Virus record (IMG/VR): IMGVR_UViG_3300003691_000302
Location: 1 to 22,631 of that record
Length of the DNA stretch: 22,631 bases
From: a virus
Reading direction: 5' to 3' (one strand)
Part shown: in pieces, positions 7,776-15,588 of the stretch
Layout: each line of letters starts with the position of its first letter
How positions within the stretch are numbered: the stretch's first letter is position 1
The notes under the pieces: model-generated
The model's input: only the letters and a program-made list of their open reading frames with translations
Database searches by the model: none
Told to the model about the DNA's origin: nothing
Made by a program: the position numbers and the translations under genes

Positions 7776-9818
7776 CTATAAAGTACAAGTGCCTTCGCAG
7801 GCAGTTAATGGTTGTTGATCTTGTATGCTGCCTCCGTTGTAGTCATTTGTATTTAGGTAGTACATCGACTTCAACCCAAGGTCTGCTTGAATTACCCACT
7901 CTTTGATCATCTGTGACATCGACACTCGCCCATTACCAACGTAATAGTCAGCAGAGATGCCTTGATCTGTATACGCCTGAAATGCTGCGTATGCTTTAGA
8001 CAAGGTAATGTTATCAATATCCCAAGCGTACTCCTCTACTTCAGGTGCGATATATTGAATAGATCCCTTACGAGATTGCTTGTTGATTACTTTGGTACGC
8101 ACTGGGTATAGCCCATTTGTCGCATCACTAAACAGTGCACTGCTTTCTGTAGGCATATGAGCCACTAGTACACTGTTTGCTCTAGGCTTGCCTCGTAGTG
8201 CATCCCAGTTGAAGTGAGTGACCCCTGAGCCGCTCTTTGTGTCAATGGGTAACCAGTCCTCACTAATTCCTTTTACATGCCCAAACTGGGGTACTAGGGC
8301 TTGTGAAGCCTTAAGTAAGAAATAGTAGTGTCGCTCAGCAATATACTCCAGCTCTTTTGTGTCAGAGTACTTAAGACCTTCCTGTGCTAAATAGCCAGCC
8401 AGTCCTGTAATACCAATACCCAAAGACTTCCTATACATTAACTTCCGCTTTAGGGATGGAGCAAACATGGTAGCTTTCTTCATTAGGCTGTTTAGTGTAG
8501 CTACAGCCACATAGCAAACTCTTTCGTAGTCTCGCACCTCTATCTTAGAGATGTTTATAGCTGCTAAAGTACAAAAGCCAACCTCTCCGTAGCTCCCAGC
8601 ACTGTATAGATCATTCATATCTGAATAGGGCTTGGTAGGAATAGCAATCTCCATACACAAGTTGGACTGGTTAATTTTGTCAAGGAAGGGAGTGTGGAAA
8701 TTTGCAGTGTCTAAGTTGAAACAGTATAGTCGCCCGGTCTCCTTACGCACAGTCAAGAAACTCTTTAAGATCTCTCTGGCCATGTACTTGGGCCCCAGAC
8801 CTCCATCAAGAGAAACTGTCTGTATCTCTAAGTCTTTCTTAACAGCCTCTACGAAGAATTTGTCGTAGCACATTGAGTAGTCTAACTTGTCAATGCGCAC
8901 GTTCTCAGGAGTTCGCTGCGACTTAACCATGATGATTTCCATCACCTCTGGGTCATATACACTGAACGAGACTGTGGCACTACCACCACGAGAGACCTGT
9001 GTAAACATCTTAACTGACTTATCTACAGATGCGTAAATAGGCAGCTTACCTAGGTGCTTTACTGTGTCGTTTCTAACACTGTCACCAATGCTTCGGGTGT
9101 TAAACTTAATTCCTATGCCAGCCTTCTTAGCGGTCATGCGATAGGCTAAGTGATCTGCCACCCCAATTGAGGGAATGCTGTCTCCGCCTTCCATAACACT
9201 ACAGCTAATCGTATCCCAATCACCATTACGCACACCGTTCAGTGTTGGTGTAGGTAAGTTAATCTGTCCTTTGATTACACATAGAGCAAGGTCAAAAGCC
9301 AATTCGTTATCATTTGGGTGAGTAGAGTGCCCGATGGCTAAGGCTCCAGCATGGGCTGTCTCAACTGGTAGTCCGTCAAGCTGTAGCGAGTACTTATCCA
9401 TCCACTGCTTTATCTGCCAATACTCTAGGCGAGTACTGAATAGCTCTTGGTACTGAGCTTCCATCTTCCTATCATACTCAAACTCTGTCCATAGCCCTAG
9501 CTCATTATAAACTTTATATAGGTCGTGGAAAGAGCCTTTGTCTGACACTCCAATACGCTTCATATTCTTGCGAAGTTGGGCATAGAGTAATCTTGCAGCT
9601 ACTCGACTGTATTTAATCTGCTCTTTATCAAGGCAGACGTTAATCATAGTCTGGTGAATTTCCTCAGTGGATACTTCGCTTGGCAAGCGGGTTACTGTGG
9701 ATGCTTGAATCTCTTCCCAGTCTACTGAATGTTTGGCTGCATACTTAGCCCAACGACCTACTTTTTCTGGATTAAATGGCTCCTTAGAGCCATCTCGCTT
9801 AATTACCATTCTGCTCAT
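7776..9818 (-). CDS. nrdA: Ribonucleotide reductase class Ia, large subunit (NrdA)
   Basis: This catalytic subunit reduces NDPs to dNDPs. The 680-residue protein starts with an ATP-cone (VIKRDGSKEPFNPEKVGRW), so dATP/ATP activity control may be kept. Active-site features follow: SCSVM (first redox Cys, E. coli Cys225), NLCMEI (Asn, radical Cys and Glu), GFCTLAAINIS (second redox Cys), the radical-transfer tyrosine pair in SMYYLNTND, and the C-terminal shuttle cysteines in ACEGTCTL. No inserted endonuclease or split is seen, unlike the polymerase here. No thioredoxin or glutaredoxin gene is visible in the window, so a host reductant, or a phage one outside the window, is likely. It starts at ATG 9818 after AAGG. 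Confidence 0.97.
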   Translation of the reverse strand: MSRMVIKRDGSKEPFNPEKVGRWAKYAAKHSVDWEEIQASTVTRLPSEVSTEEIHQTMINVCLDKEQIKYSRVAARLLYAQLRKNMKRIGVSDKGSFHDLYKVYNELGLWTEFEYDRKMEAQYQELFSTRLEYWQIKQWMDKYSLQLDGLPVETAHAGALAIGHSTHPNDNELAFDLALCVIKGQINLPTPTLNGVRNGDWDTISCSVMEGGDSIPSIGVADHLAYRMTAKKAGIGIKFNTRSIGDSVRNDTVKHLGKLPIYASVDKSVKMFTQVSRGGSATVSFSVYDPEVMEIIMVKSQRTPENVRIDKLDYSMCYDKFFVEAVKKDLEIQTVSLDGGLGPKYMAREILKSFLTVRKETGRLYCFNLDTANFHTPFLDKINQSNLCMEIAIPTKPYSDMNDLYSAGSYGEVGFCTLAAINISKIEVRDYERVCYVAVATLNSLMKKATMFAPSLKRKLMYRKSLGIGITGLAGYLAQEGLKYSDTKELEYIAERHYYFLLKASQALVPQFGHVKGISEDWLPIDTKSGSGVTHFNWDALRGKPRANSVLVAHMPTESSALFSDATNGLYPVRTKVINKQSRKGSIQYIAPEVEEYAWDIDNITLSKAYAAFQAYTDQGISADYYVGNGRVSMSQMIKEWVIQADLGLKSMYYLNTNDYNGGSIQDQQPLTACEGTCTL

Positions 9819-9826
9819 ACTATACC

Positions 9827-10030
9827 TTAATTAATTCTTGTGTATTTATGATCTGGGGAATACACAGTTTGTCCCACGTCTAAGCTTATTACTTCTTTCT
9901 CAAAACTCTCTCTTTTACCTTCAGCTATGTAGTATAGGAAAGGTATATCCTCTCTGTAGGGATCAACATCTGAAAATTCCAAAACAGATCCCGGATAATT
10001 TTTACTAGATACCACCCATCTTTTAATCAT
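9827..10030 (-). CDS. Small hypothetical protein between thyX and nrdA (67 aa)
   Basis: This 67-residue soluble protein starts MIKRWVVSSKNYPG. The ATG at 10030 is chosen because it comes directly after the thyX stop at 10033; an upstream in-frame ATG at 10063 would overlap thyX. Visible features are an N-terminal strand-like segment, acidic middle (FSDVDPYREDIPF) and a C-terminal VGQTVYSPDHKYTRIN. There is no CxxC, so it is not a glutaredoxin for the RNR. It lies between two nucleotide-metabolism genes and is probably co-translated with nrdA 8 bases downstream. No family is recognised. Confidence 0.7.
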   Translation of the reverse strand: MIKRWVVSSKNYPGSVLEFSDVDPYREDIPFLYYIAEGKRESFEKEVISLDVGQTVYSPDHKYTRIN

Positions 10031-10032
10031 GC

Positions 10033-10860
10033 TTAACTCAAGAATGATCTGTGTTGAGACCAACCTTTGAAGTTTGCATAGAAATCATCATCCTTTTCCG
10101 GTGTTGCTTGGTGTTCAAATGGAGAGGCGTGTATAGGTTTGGAGGAAACTAGCTGCCTATATATTTTCAAGGCTTTATCTAAAGAATCATCTAAGACTCT
10201 ATAGCTTACTTGGGCGCAACATGAAGAGGAGATCATTATGGCCTGCTGTACAGTTAAGTCTGTTTGGTCTTCATTATCTATATAGTAGGTTAAATTCTCA
10301 TATTCTGGGCAACGATAGCGAGATATATAGGGAGTGTGCCACTCTCCTCTACAGAGCTTAAATGGTACACTTTCTTTTGCAGCAGACAGCATAAGTTCAG
10401 CCAACACCCTAAACTCTGGCTGTGCATCTTTGTGTGCTCTTAACTCATAGAAATTTTGCCACTCTGTAGCAGTAACCACCGTTTTCATAGTCTGGAAAGG
10501 CTCAAGAACCCTGTTAACTATCTGCTTGTGTAGCCCTAACTTTTGTAATTCCGCAGCTTGCTCAACAGCACTACTTGCTGCCTTTAGCCAGACCTCTTTG
10601 CACTTCTCTGGATTAGGGTGCTCTTCTTTGGCTTTCATTCCAGACATGTCCATGCCCCAGAAAACTGGCGAGGCTGTAGCTTCTAGTACTTGATCCATCA
10701 TCTTCCAAATAGGAATAGCCCTAGAGCTGGCAGCGTTGCGAGAAAACACTCGGTGAGTCATTAGTTCACTGTGTATAAATCTGGGGTACTCTAACTCAAA
10801 GGTTATTAAGTCAATGCCCTGACTAATACTGTGCTGTATAATCTTAGCTGTTATTTTCAC
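10033..10860 (-). CDS. thyX: Flavin-dependent thymidylate synthase (ThyX)
   Basis: It makes dTMP from dUMP using FAD, NADPH and methylene-tetrahydrofolate. The 275-residue protein shows the ThyX signature in a form with Thr in place of the first Arg: ELMTHRVFSRNAASSRAIP at about residues 32-50 (consensus RHRxxSxNxxSxR). The later segment ELRAHKDAQPEFRVLAELML carries the conserved Arg/His and QxE-type residues of the substrate pocket. It is longer than cellular ThyX (about 220-250 aa), as in other phage versions. It overlaps the DUF5664-like gene upstream by 17 bases. With RNR and two pyrophosphohydrolase-like genes it forms a dNTP block. Confidence 0.95.
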   Translation of the reverse strand: MKITAKIIQHSISQGIDLITFELEYPRFIHSELMTHRVFSRNAASSRAIPIWKMMDQVLEATASPVFWGMDMSGMKAKEEHPNPEKCKEVWLKAASSAVEQAAELQKLGLHKQIVNRVLEPFQTMKTVVTATEWQNFYELRAHKDAQPEFRVLAELMLSAAKESVPFKLCRGEWHTPYISRYRCPEYENLTYYIDNEDQTDLTVQQAIMISSSCCAQVSYRVLDDSLDKALKIYRQLVSSKPIHASPFEHQATPEKDDDFYANFKGWSQHRSFLS

Positions 10861-11494
10861 TTGCCTTTTGCTCCTCTATGAAATCTTTAAAACTCTCTTC
10901 AGATACTTTCAGTGCTTGCTCTACTAAACCAGTCTTGCTTCGATTATCTATAAAGCTGTCTGTGTAGTGGGCATCAACAAGAATAGCACAACATGCCATT
11001 ACATGAGCTAATTCATGTTGCCCCGACTCTTCATCAAAGTCTACCCCATCTTGCCATTTTAGGAAGTGTCGATTGATTGCTCCGATATGTGTCTGAGCAT
11101 CAACTCCAGACTCTCGAAAGTTGTGGAAACCATACTTATAAGCACCACCAGCCATTACGTTAGCCATCTGAATCATGGGTAGCGTGGGCAGTGTGTGCAT
11201 AGGAGCCTTGATAGCACCGGCAGCCTTCTTGGGGTTTACTAGTGGGTCATCAGATAGTGGGCCTGTAGCAGGCCCCAACTTACTCTCCTCTAGCAAGAAC
11301 TCCCAGCTTATAAAGCTTATGTGTCCACACTTACTCGACATGAACTCTGGGTTACGCGATAGGTCATCTCTGTGTAGTGTTATTCGTTCTCCTACGGGGA
11401 AGGTACTTGCTCTAGATCTTACTACAAACGTACCCCCCTTATTGTAGGAAGTAGTCCCATCATTTAGCGGGTACTTATTAGTGGATTTCGGCAT
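10844..11494 (-). CDS. dATP/dGTP diphosphohydrolase-like protein (DUF5664 type)
   Basis: This 216-residue protein resembles the all-alpha phage family annotated as dATP/dGTP diphosphohydrolases with a DUF5664 domain. Visible signature: MIQMANVMAGGAYKYGFHNFRESG (two family motifs, near residues 105-130), then INRHFLKWQDGVDFDEESGQHELAHVMACCAILVDA with the HE/H metal-type residues. The N-terminal 80 residues are not recognised. The start ATG at 11494 is preferred because TTTGGAGAT lies just upstream; an earlier in-frame ATG at 11506 has no such site. It lies directly after the polymerase C-terminal fragment and overlaps thyX. Family activity (removing dATP/dGTP, possibly to adjust the pool) is inferred. 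Confidence 0.75.
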   Translation of the reverse strand: MPKSTNKYPLNDGTTSYNKGGTFVVRSRASTFPVGERITLHRDDLSRNPEFMSSKCGHISFISWEFLLEESKLGPATGPLSDDPLVNPKKAAGAIKAPMHTLPTLPMIQMANVMAGGAYKYGFHNFRESGVDAQTHIGAINRHFLKWQDGVDFDEESGQHELAHVMACCAILVDAHYTDSFIDNRSKTGLVEQALKVSEESFKDFIEEQKASENNS

Positions 11495-12044
11495 AGCTAT
11501 CTCCAAAGCTTACATCACAATCAAGTTTGCGGTTTAGTTTAAGTTCGTTATTTACTTTATCTATTGAGTCTTTCAAAATCTTAGTCATAGCTTCTCTATT
11601 TCCTTTCGGTAGCTCCCAAATTCCCTCATCATGAAACTGGGCAGTTAGTTGCTCTCGGGCTTCAAGGACATGGTATAGCCATCGGTCGAAAGCATATGTG
11701 CCTGTAGACTGGTTAAGTGTTGAGAAACGATCTTTCTCTGCTTTTAAGTATACCCACATGTTAGACACAGGATTCCATAACCACTTCATGCCTCTTGAGT
11801 TCTTAACTAGGCACTCGTCAGCAATCGCATTCAGAGACCAGTTTCGTTCCCAGTATGCTGTGTGTAGCTGCTCTCCAAGGTCTTCGCTAACATTTGCACT
11901 ACGGGCAATAGTAGGCCCAGTAGCACCGTAGGTAGCTGCGTAGTTAGTACTCTTTCCTGCATGTCTTGCTAGGGATATTTTGTCAAACAGCTCCTTCTGC
12001 TCCTTTTCTGGCAGTTTCTTCATTTCTGCAAGTGTCATAGACAT
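11478..12044 (-). CDS. DNA polymerase (family A, T7 gp5-like), C-terminal fragment
   Basis: This is the fingers/palm part of a split T7-type DNA polymerase. The 188 residues hold motif B RHAGKSTNYAATYG (Arg27, Lys31, Tyr35, Tyr39, with the spacing of T7 Arg518, Lys522, Tyr526, Tyr530) and motif C QFHDEGIWEL (His138, Asp139, Glu140), and end SYAEIH like T7 WAECH. Motif A is absent; it is on the upstream fragment, so this piece alone cannot polymerise. It has its own start: AAAGGAGG at 12051-12058, 6 bases before the ATG, and an in-frame TAA just upstream. The start lies inside the HNH endonuclease gene, overlapping it by 62 bases in another frame. It probably assembles with the N-terminal fragment. 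Confidence 0.93.
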   Translation of the reverse strand: MSMTLAEMKKLPEKEQKELFDKISLARHAGKSTNYAATYGATGPTIARSANVSEDLGEQLHTAYWERNWSLNAIADECLVKNSRGMKWLWNPVSNMWVYLKAEKDRFSTLNQSTGTYAFDRWLYHVLEAREQLTAQFHDEGIWELPKGNREAMTKILKDSIDKVNNELKLNRKLDCDVSFGDSYAEIH

Positions 12045-12480
12045 GTTTGGCCTCCTTTAAGGTGTTATAGCAGCCTTTGCTTTTACTTTGAAATCTTACG
12101 CTAAACTTTCCTGCATCTTTTCTTTTAAGTATGCCTAAACATCCTAGTTCAGAGTCTCTGTGCCCTTCGCTAATGTTTAACCCATTTTGTGACTTGGAAA
12201 GTTCTCTTAGGTTGCTTTTGCAATTGTTTAGTTTATTTGTGTCTTCATGATCAACCAGTGCTGGCCACGAAGTATGGTAGATCCAGTATAGTACCCTGTG
12301 TACGTAGTACCTCTTGCCCAGTATTGATAGTGTTTTGTAGCCTCGAAGTCCTATTGTCCCCACTTCAGAGTGTGCCCTCCATTGCTTGTAGGTATTTCGT
12401 CTTAAAAGTTTGCCATCCTTGGCGTAGTAATTGCTTGATATGTATTCCTCAAGCTTTTCTAGTGTTGTTCCTTGTACCAT
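11983..12480 (-). CDS. HNH homing endonuclease with AP2-like domain, inserted in the DNA polymerase
   Basis: This 165-residue mobile endonuclease should cut polymerase genes that lack it and spread by repair. The HNH core is at residues 60-92 (HRVLYWIYH, VDHEDTNKLNN, NLREL), followed by an AP2-like DNA-binding unit (about 113-150, LGCLGILKR...FSVRF...CYNTLKEAKHVY). It is clearly related to the second HNH protein of the window at 13882-14421. The gene starts inside the polymerase N-terminal fragment (overlap 22 bases, SD GGAG) and ends inside the C-terminal fragment (overlap 62 bases). The last dozen residues, rich in E and A, look like polymerase sequence read in another frame, so the stop may have been captured after insertion. 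Confidence 0.93.
   Translation of the reverse strand: MVQGTTLEKLEEYISSNYYAKDGKLLRRNTYKQWRAHSEVGTIGLRGYKTLSILGKRYYVHRVLYWIYHTSWPALVDHEDTNKLNNCKSNLRELSKSQNGLNISEGHRDSELGCLGILKRKDAGKFSVRFQSKSKGCYNTLKEAKHVYDTCRNEETARKGAEGAV
12051..12058 (-). promoter_or_regulatory. Shine-Dalgarno for the polymerase C-terminal fragment, inside the HNH gene
   Basis: AAAGGAGG stands 6 bases before the ATG at 12044 while also encoding LKEA of the AP2-like part of the endonuclease. A near-perfect site here argues that the C-terminal polymerase piece is translated on its own. Confidence 0.75.
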
Positions 12481-13871
12481 CCGTAAAACTCCGACTCATC
12501 CTCTGTCATTAACCCTGCTGCTACTGCCATATCGCAGTGAGGATCAAACCCTGACTTCATCATGTCTCGAACATAGTCGGGGTCATGCTTCCACATATAG
12601 CTTTGTTTAGTGCGATCCTCAAGAGAGGACATATCACTTCCACACAACTCCCACTTCTCACCTTTAGTAGTTAGTAGGCTGCGGATAAGCTCTCCGTGGG
12701 GCTTGCGAGTAGATGGTATATTTACACAAATCTTATGCTTAAACCGTAGGGTATTAGTAAGGCCCTGAATAGCTGCATAGATAAACCCGTTGTAATCTAC
12801 ATTTGTTATGAAGCCGTTTACTATTGATAGCCTGTGCTTAACAACTGACATATCCTCTAGGTATTTTAATGCTGGCTCATACTTAATTAGAGCAAGTACT
12901 GAATCACATAACTCATCAGTTTCTTGATTCTTAATCTGGGGAACCTTTCGTACTTTGTTTGTCTCCTTATTTCGGACAAACTTAAAGCTTTCGGGAACCC
13001 AGCCCATGTAGAATAGCCAGTCCTTAATCTGTTGGGGAGATCCAGCATTAGGCTCTTTGTAGCCTGTGATAACCACTACCTCACCAAAGAAGTCCATTGG
13101 ATCTCCGTGGTAGTATTCTTCAGGATCTACATTCTTCTCTACAGTTTCCTTCCAACGTTTGCCAGTAGCTGACATATCTCCATTTACTAGGAAGGGCTTC
13201 TTAGGACGAGTCCTCTTGGCCTTAATAGGAACTTGAGGCATATTCTTCTCAAGAGCTGTCTTGGCTTCCTCAAACTTTTCAGAGAACATTTCTGAAGCCT
13301 CTGTACACTTAACTAAATCCAGCTTCCACTTACACTTCTCTTGAAGAGTAGCCTGCTTAGCCTTAAAGTTTAGGTGTCGGATTAAGTGCCAGCACTCTTG
13401 TGGGTTTCTGTATAGTAGCATTAGGTGCTTCCATACCTGCTTCCATAGGGCTACTTGTATCTGTACATCTACTTCGCAACGCTCTACATATTCTTCTAAG
13501 GTTAAGCCTACCCAATCATCAATTTCTACTTTGGATATGCCTAGCTCTTCTCCCCATATAGCTAGGCCATGCCTAACCATTTTGGGGTACAAGTACCAAG
13601 ACAGGAACAGAGTATCAATTACCTCTGCCTCCACCTTGATATTATAAATCTTTTCTATTGCAGGCGCATCAAATGCAACTCCATTGTGCATAATGAGGAT
13701 GTTGTTGGGGTCAGTAAACAGTTCTACTATGCCCTCTTTCTCGGTGTGTGTTCCTGCATTCAGTACATCCATGCTTGGTGACATTTCTGCATAACTGGTG
13801 CAGTACACCTTAGTGATCCCATCTAGTAGGTTGTCACCCTCAATATCTGCACAATAAAGTCTATGTTTCAT
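12459..13871 (-). CDS. DNA polymerase (family A, T7 gp5-like), N-terminal fragment
   Basis: This is the proofreading and thumb/palm part of the phage replicative polymerase. The 470 residues begin with a DnaQ-like 3'-5' exonuclease: ADIEGD (Asp9, Glu11), HNGVAFD (Asp68) and YVERCEVD (Asp135), all acidic residues kept. The thumb and palm follow, with motif A GSDMSSLEDR (Asp413, T7 Asp475). It ends soon after motif A at WYKEQH, where a stop created by the HNH gene cuts the frame; motifs B and C are on the separate fragment at 11478-12044. Together the two pieces total about 658 residues (T7 gp5: 704). The start has AAGGAGC just upstream. It follows an HNH gene by 10 bases. Confidence 0.95.
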   Translation of the reverse strand: MKHRLYCADIEGDNLLDGITKVYCTSYAEMSPSMDVLNAGTHTEKEGIVELFTDPNNILIMHNGVAFDAPAIEKIYNIKVEAEVIDTLFLSWYLYPKMVRHGLAIWGEELGISKVEIDDWVGLTLEEYVERCEVDVQIQVALWKQVWKHLMLLYRNPQECWHLIRHLNFKAKQATLQEKCKWKLDLVKCTEASEMFSEKFEEAKTALEKNMPQVPIKAKRTRPKKPFLVNGDMSATGKRWKETVEKNVDPEEYYHGDPMDFFGEVVVITGYKEPNAGSPQQIKDWLFYMGWVPESFKFVRNKETNKVRKVPQIKNQETDELCDSVLALIKYEPALKYLEDMSVVKHRLSIVNGFITNVDYNGFIYAAIQGLTNTLRFKHKICVNIPSTRKPHGELIRSLLTTKGEKWELCGSDMSSLEDRTKQSYMWKHDPDYVRDMMKSGFDPHCDMAVAAGLMTEDESEFYGWYKEQH

Positions 13872-13881
13872 TCTAAGCTCC

Positions 13882-14421
13882 TTAGGCTATTCTATCACTG
13901 CGTAGTTGCATTCTAAAGGTTGACTCTTTTATAAGTACGGCCATCCTTTTCTCTCTTGCTATGTTGTATGCCACAAGTGCTTCTTCAACACTATTGAAAG
14001 TCCCAAGGCAAGTAGATTTGCATCTAAAACTTATTTGAGCCTGAAACTTATCCCTGTGCCTATGTACTCCTGTTGGCAACCCCTCTGCCCTTATTTGCTT
14101 ACTTGGCTGATTAAAACTGTTTAATGCTTTACAAGAATCTCTTAGGTTGCTTGGACTGTTATTTAACTTATTTTGATCTATGTGATCTATAATATCCGGC
14201 CAGTATCCATGCCAAATCCAAAATACTACTCTATGGGACTTTAGCTTTCTACCTAGTATATTTATGTACCTATACCCTTCTCTTAAACTTAAAGTACCTG
14301 CTTCTTCTCCAGCCAAGAACTGTTTGTTAACTGCTACTTTCCTAATTAGCTTTCCATCCGCCAATAGTAAGTTTTCTCTTATATATTCTTCTACTTCATT
14401 ACTAACTCTTTTGGCCTTCAT
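13882..14421 (-). CDS. HNH homing endonuclease with AP2-like domain (free-standing)
   Basis: This 179-residue protein has the same plan as the endonuclease inside the polymerase. The HNH core is at about residues 62-95 (SHRVVFWIWHGYW, IDHIDQNKLNN, NLRDS), and an AP2-like DNA-binding unit follows (about 115-155, TGVHRHRDKFQAQISF...CLGTFNSVEEALVAY). It lies between the primase and polymerase genes: its start overlaps the end of a 56-residue ORF by 20 bases and its stop is 10 bases before the polymerase start. It may have come with, or from, the same element as the inner copy. No intron-like flanks are seen. It could target a site in a neighbouring replication gene of related phages. Confidence 0.92.
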   Translation of the reverse strand: MKAKRVSNEVEEYIRENLLLADGKLIRKVAVNKQFLAGEEAGTLSLREGYRYINILGRKLKSHRVVFWIWHGYWPDIIDHIDQNKLNNSPSNLRDSCKALNSFNQPSKQIRAEGLPTGVHRHRDKFQAQISFRCKSTCLGTFNSVEEALVAYNIAREKRMAVLIKESTFRMQLRSDRIA

Positions 14422-14572
14422 TTTTAATGTATATTCCGTCCCCTATGTAAAATCCTAAGCCTGGGGATTCTTCCCAGCCATCGGTGTTCATTACTGTAGG
14501 TCTTGCGTTTATGTTTACGCCAAGGTCTAGGTCTTCGTCTAGGATCTCAACTATTTCTGGTAATTGTGTCAT
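14402..14572 (-). CDS. Small hypothetical protein between primase and HNH gene (56 aa)
   Basis: This acidic 56-residue ORF begins MTQLPEIVEILDEDLDLG and contains GLGFYIGDGIYIKN near its end. It starts one base after the primase stop (TAACATG) and overlaps the start of the HNH gene by 20 bases. The last few residues (EGQKS) are read from the HNH gene, so the HNH insertion may have trimmed or replaced its natural end. No family is recognised. The regular protein-like composition and exact packing between genes favour a real coding sequence. Confidence 0.55.
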   Translation of the reverse strand: MTQLPEIVEILDEDLDLGVNINARPTVMNTDGWEESPGLGFYIGDGIYIKNEGQKS

Positions 14573-14573
14573 G

Positions 14574-15407
14574 TTATGTTCTATCTATTTCAAGGGCCAT
14601 TTTACCCATTTCTCGGGCTAAGTTGTTAGTCACTGCCTCATTAGCATCTTTGATGCCTTTTGGCTTTTTGGCTGAAGCAACTTCTGGCCATAAATTTTTA
14701 GCAGTTTCTACTGCTCTCTCTCCTACTTTGTCGCTGTCCAGTACTAGGACTTTGTATTTGAACCTGTGCCTCACTCTATTTTGTATGTGGCTTAGGTTCA
14801 TTGCTATGCTATCTCCGCCCATAGTAAGCGATACTACAGGGTACTCTTTGTTTCCTCCAGCAAGTGTTAGGCAGTAGTTTAGTGCTATTGCATCAAACTC
14901 TCCCTCAGTTATCCAGAGTGTGTCTCCACCTATCCTTAGTGCTCGTACCAGTCCGAAGACATCTACATCCTTAGTATCTCCCACACACCAAAAAGTTTTC
15001 TTGCGAAAGGGTCTAGCCTTCCAACCAGATAACTGTCCGTAGTCTGAGAAAGGAAATGCTATAGCGTACTTAGACTTTCCATCAAACTCACTTAGCAATG
15101 TCCTGCATCCCCAGCCCTCAAAGAACTTGGGTGGGATACCTCTATAGGGCCTAGCCACGGAAAATGGCTCGCAACTGGTAACTACGTCAAGCTCTTCCTT
15201 AATTTGCTCAACAGTCTTTACTACAACTGTTGGTGCAAGCTTGCCTGCGTATGGGTCTCCCTTCTGTTCGTAGCACTTGCCAAAACAAAATGAGGAGAAC
15301 CAAGTCATGCCTAGTTCTTTATCCTCATTTGTGAAAGCCTGTACGGAGTCAGAACTGCCGCAATCTCTGCAAGGTATTCTGTCTCCATACGTGCTACTAT
15401 TACTCAC
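14574..15407 (-). CDS. DNA primase (T7 gp4 primase-like, no helicase domain)
   Basis: It should make RNA primers for lagging-strand synthesis. An N-terminal zinc-binding module has CRDCGSSDS and, about 25 residues on, CFGKC. A TOPRIM-type catalytic domain follows with ITEGEFDAIAL (Glu) and KVLVLDSDKVG (Asp-x-Asp). The RNA-polymerase-basic-like middle contains GWGCRTL and GWKARPFRKKTFW. At about 277 residues it stops where T7 gp4 (566 aa) continues into the helicase, which is missing; no DnaB/gp4 helicase occurs in this window. The GTG at 15407 overlaps the stop of the upstream gene (GTGAGTAA) and is preferred; a TTG at 15464 would overlap that gene by 65 bases. Confidence 0.92.
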   Translation of the reverse strand: MSNSSTYGDRIPCRDCGSSDSVQAFTNEDKELGMTWFSSFCFGKCYEQKGDPYAGKLAPTVVVKTVEQIKEELDVVTSCEPFSVARPYRGIPPKFFEGWGCRTLLSEFDGKSKYAIAFPFSDYGQLSGWKARPFRKKTFWCVGDTKDVDVFGLVRALRIGGDTLWITEGEFDAIALNYCLTLAGGNKEYPVVSLTMGGDSIAMNLSHIQNRVRHRFKYKVLVLDSDKVGERAVETAKNLWPEVASAKKPKGIKDANEAVTNNLAREMGKMALEIDRT

Positions 15408-15588
15408 TAAATGATTCCATAATCTGAATGCTTGATAGTAAGTCTTTTGCTTTGTTTCTTGCAACTTTTAAATCTTTTTTACGTGCGTCCTGTTGTATCT
15501 CTACTGTAGCGATCCTACTTAGTCTATCCTTTACAATCTCTTCTTGTGCTAAAAGTGCTTTTCTTAATATCTCAACTGATATACTCAT
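15400..15588 (-). CDS. Small helical hypothetical protein (62 aa)
   Basis: This 62-residue protein is rich in K, A, E, L and S and almost certainly helical, perhaps a short coiled coil (MSISVEILRKALLAQ...). There are no cysteines or membrane segments. The start overlaps the stop of the 217-residue gene (ATGA) and its stop overlaps the primase GTG, so it is the link in a translationally coupled set. Charge and helicity could fit a primase accessory role, but only the position supports this. Confidence 0.65.
   Translation of the reverse strand: MSISVEILRKALLAQEEIVKDRLSRIATVEIQQDARKKDLKVARNKAKDLLSSIQIMESFSE

Noticed and set aside
12045-12458. Group I intron or intein in the DNA polymerase gene
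   Set aside because: The whole interval is coding for the HNH/AP2 protein, which overlaps both flanks, so no separate intron core fits; several stops in the polymerase frame and lack of intein blocks exclude an intein. An RT-PCR test is still worthwhile.
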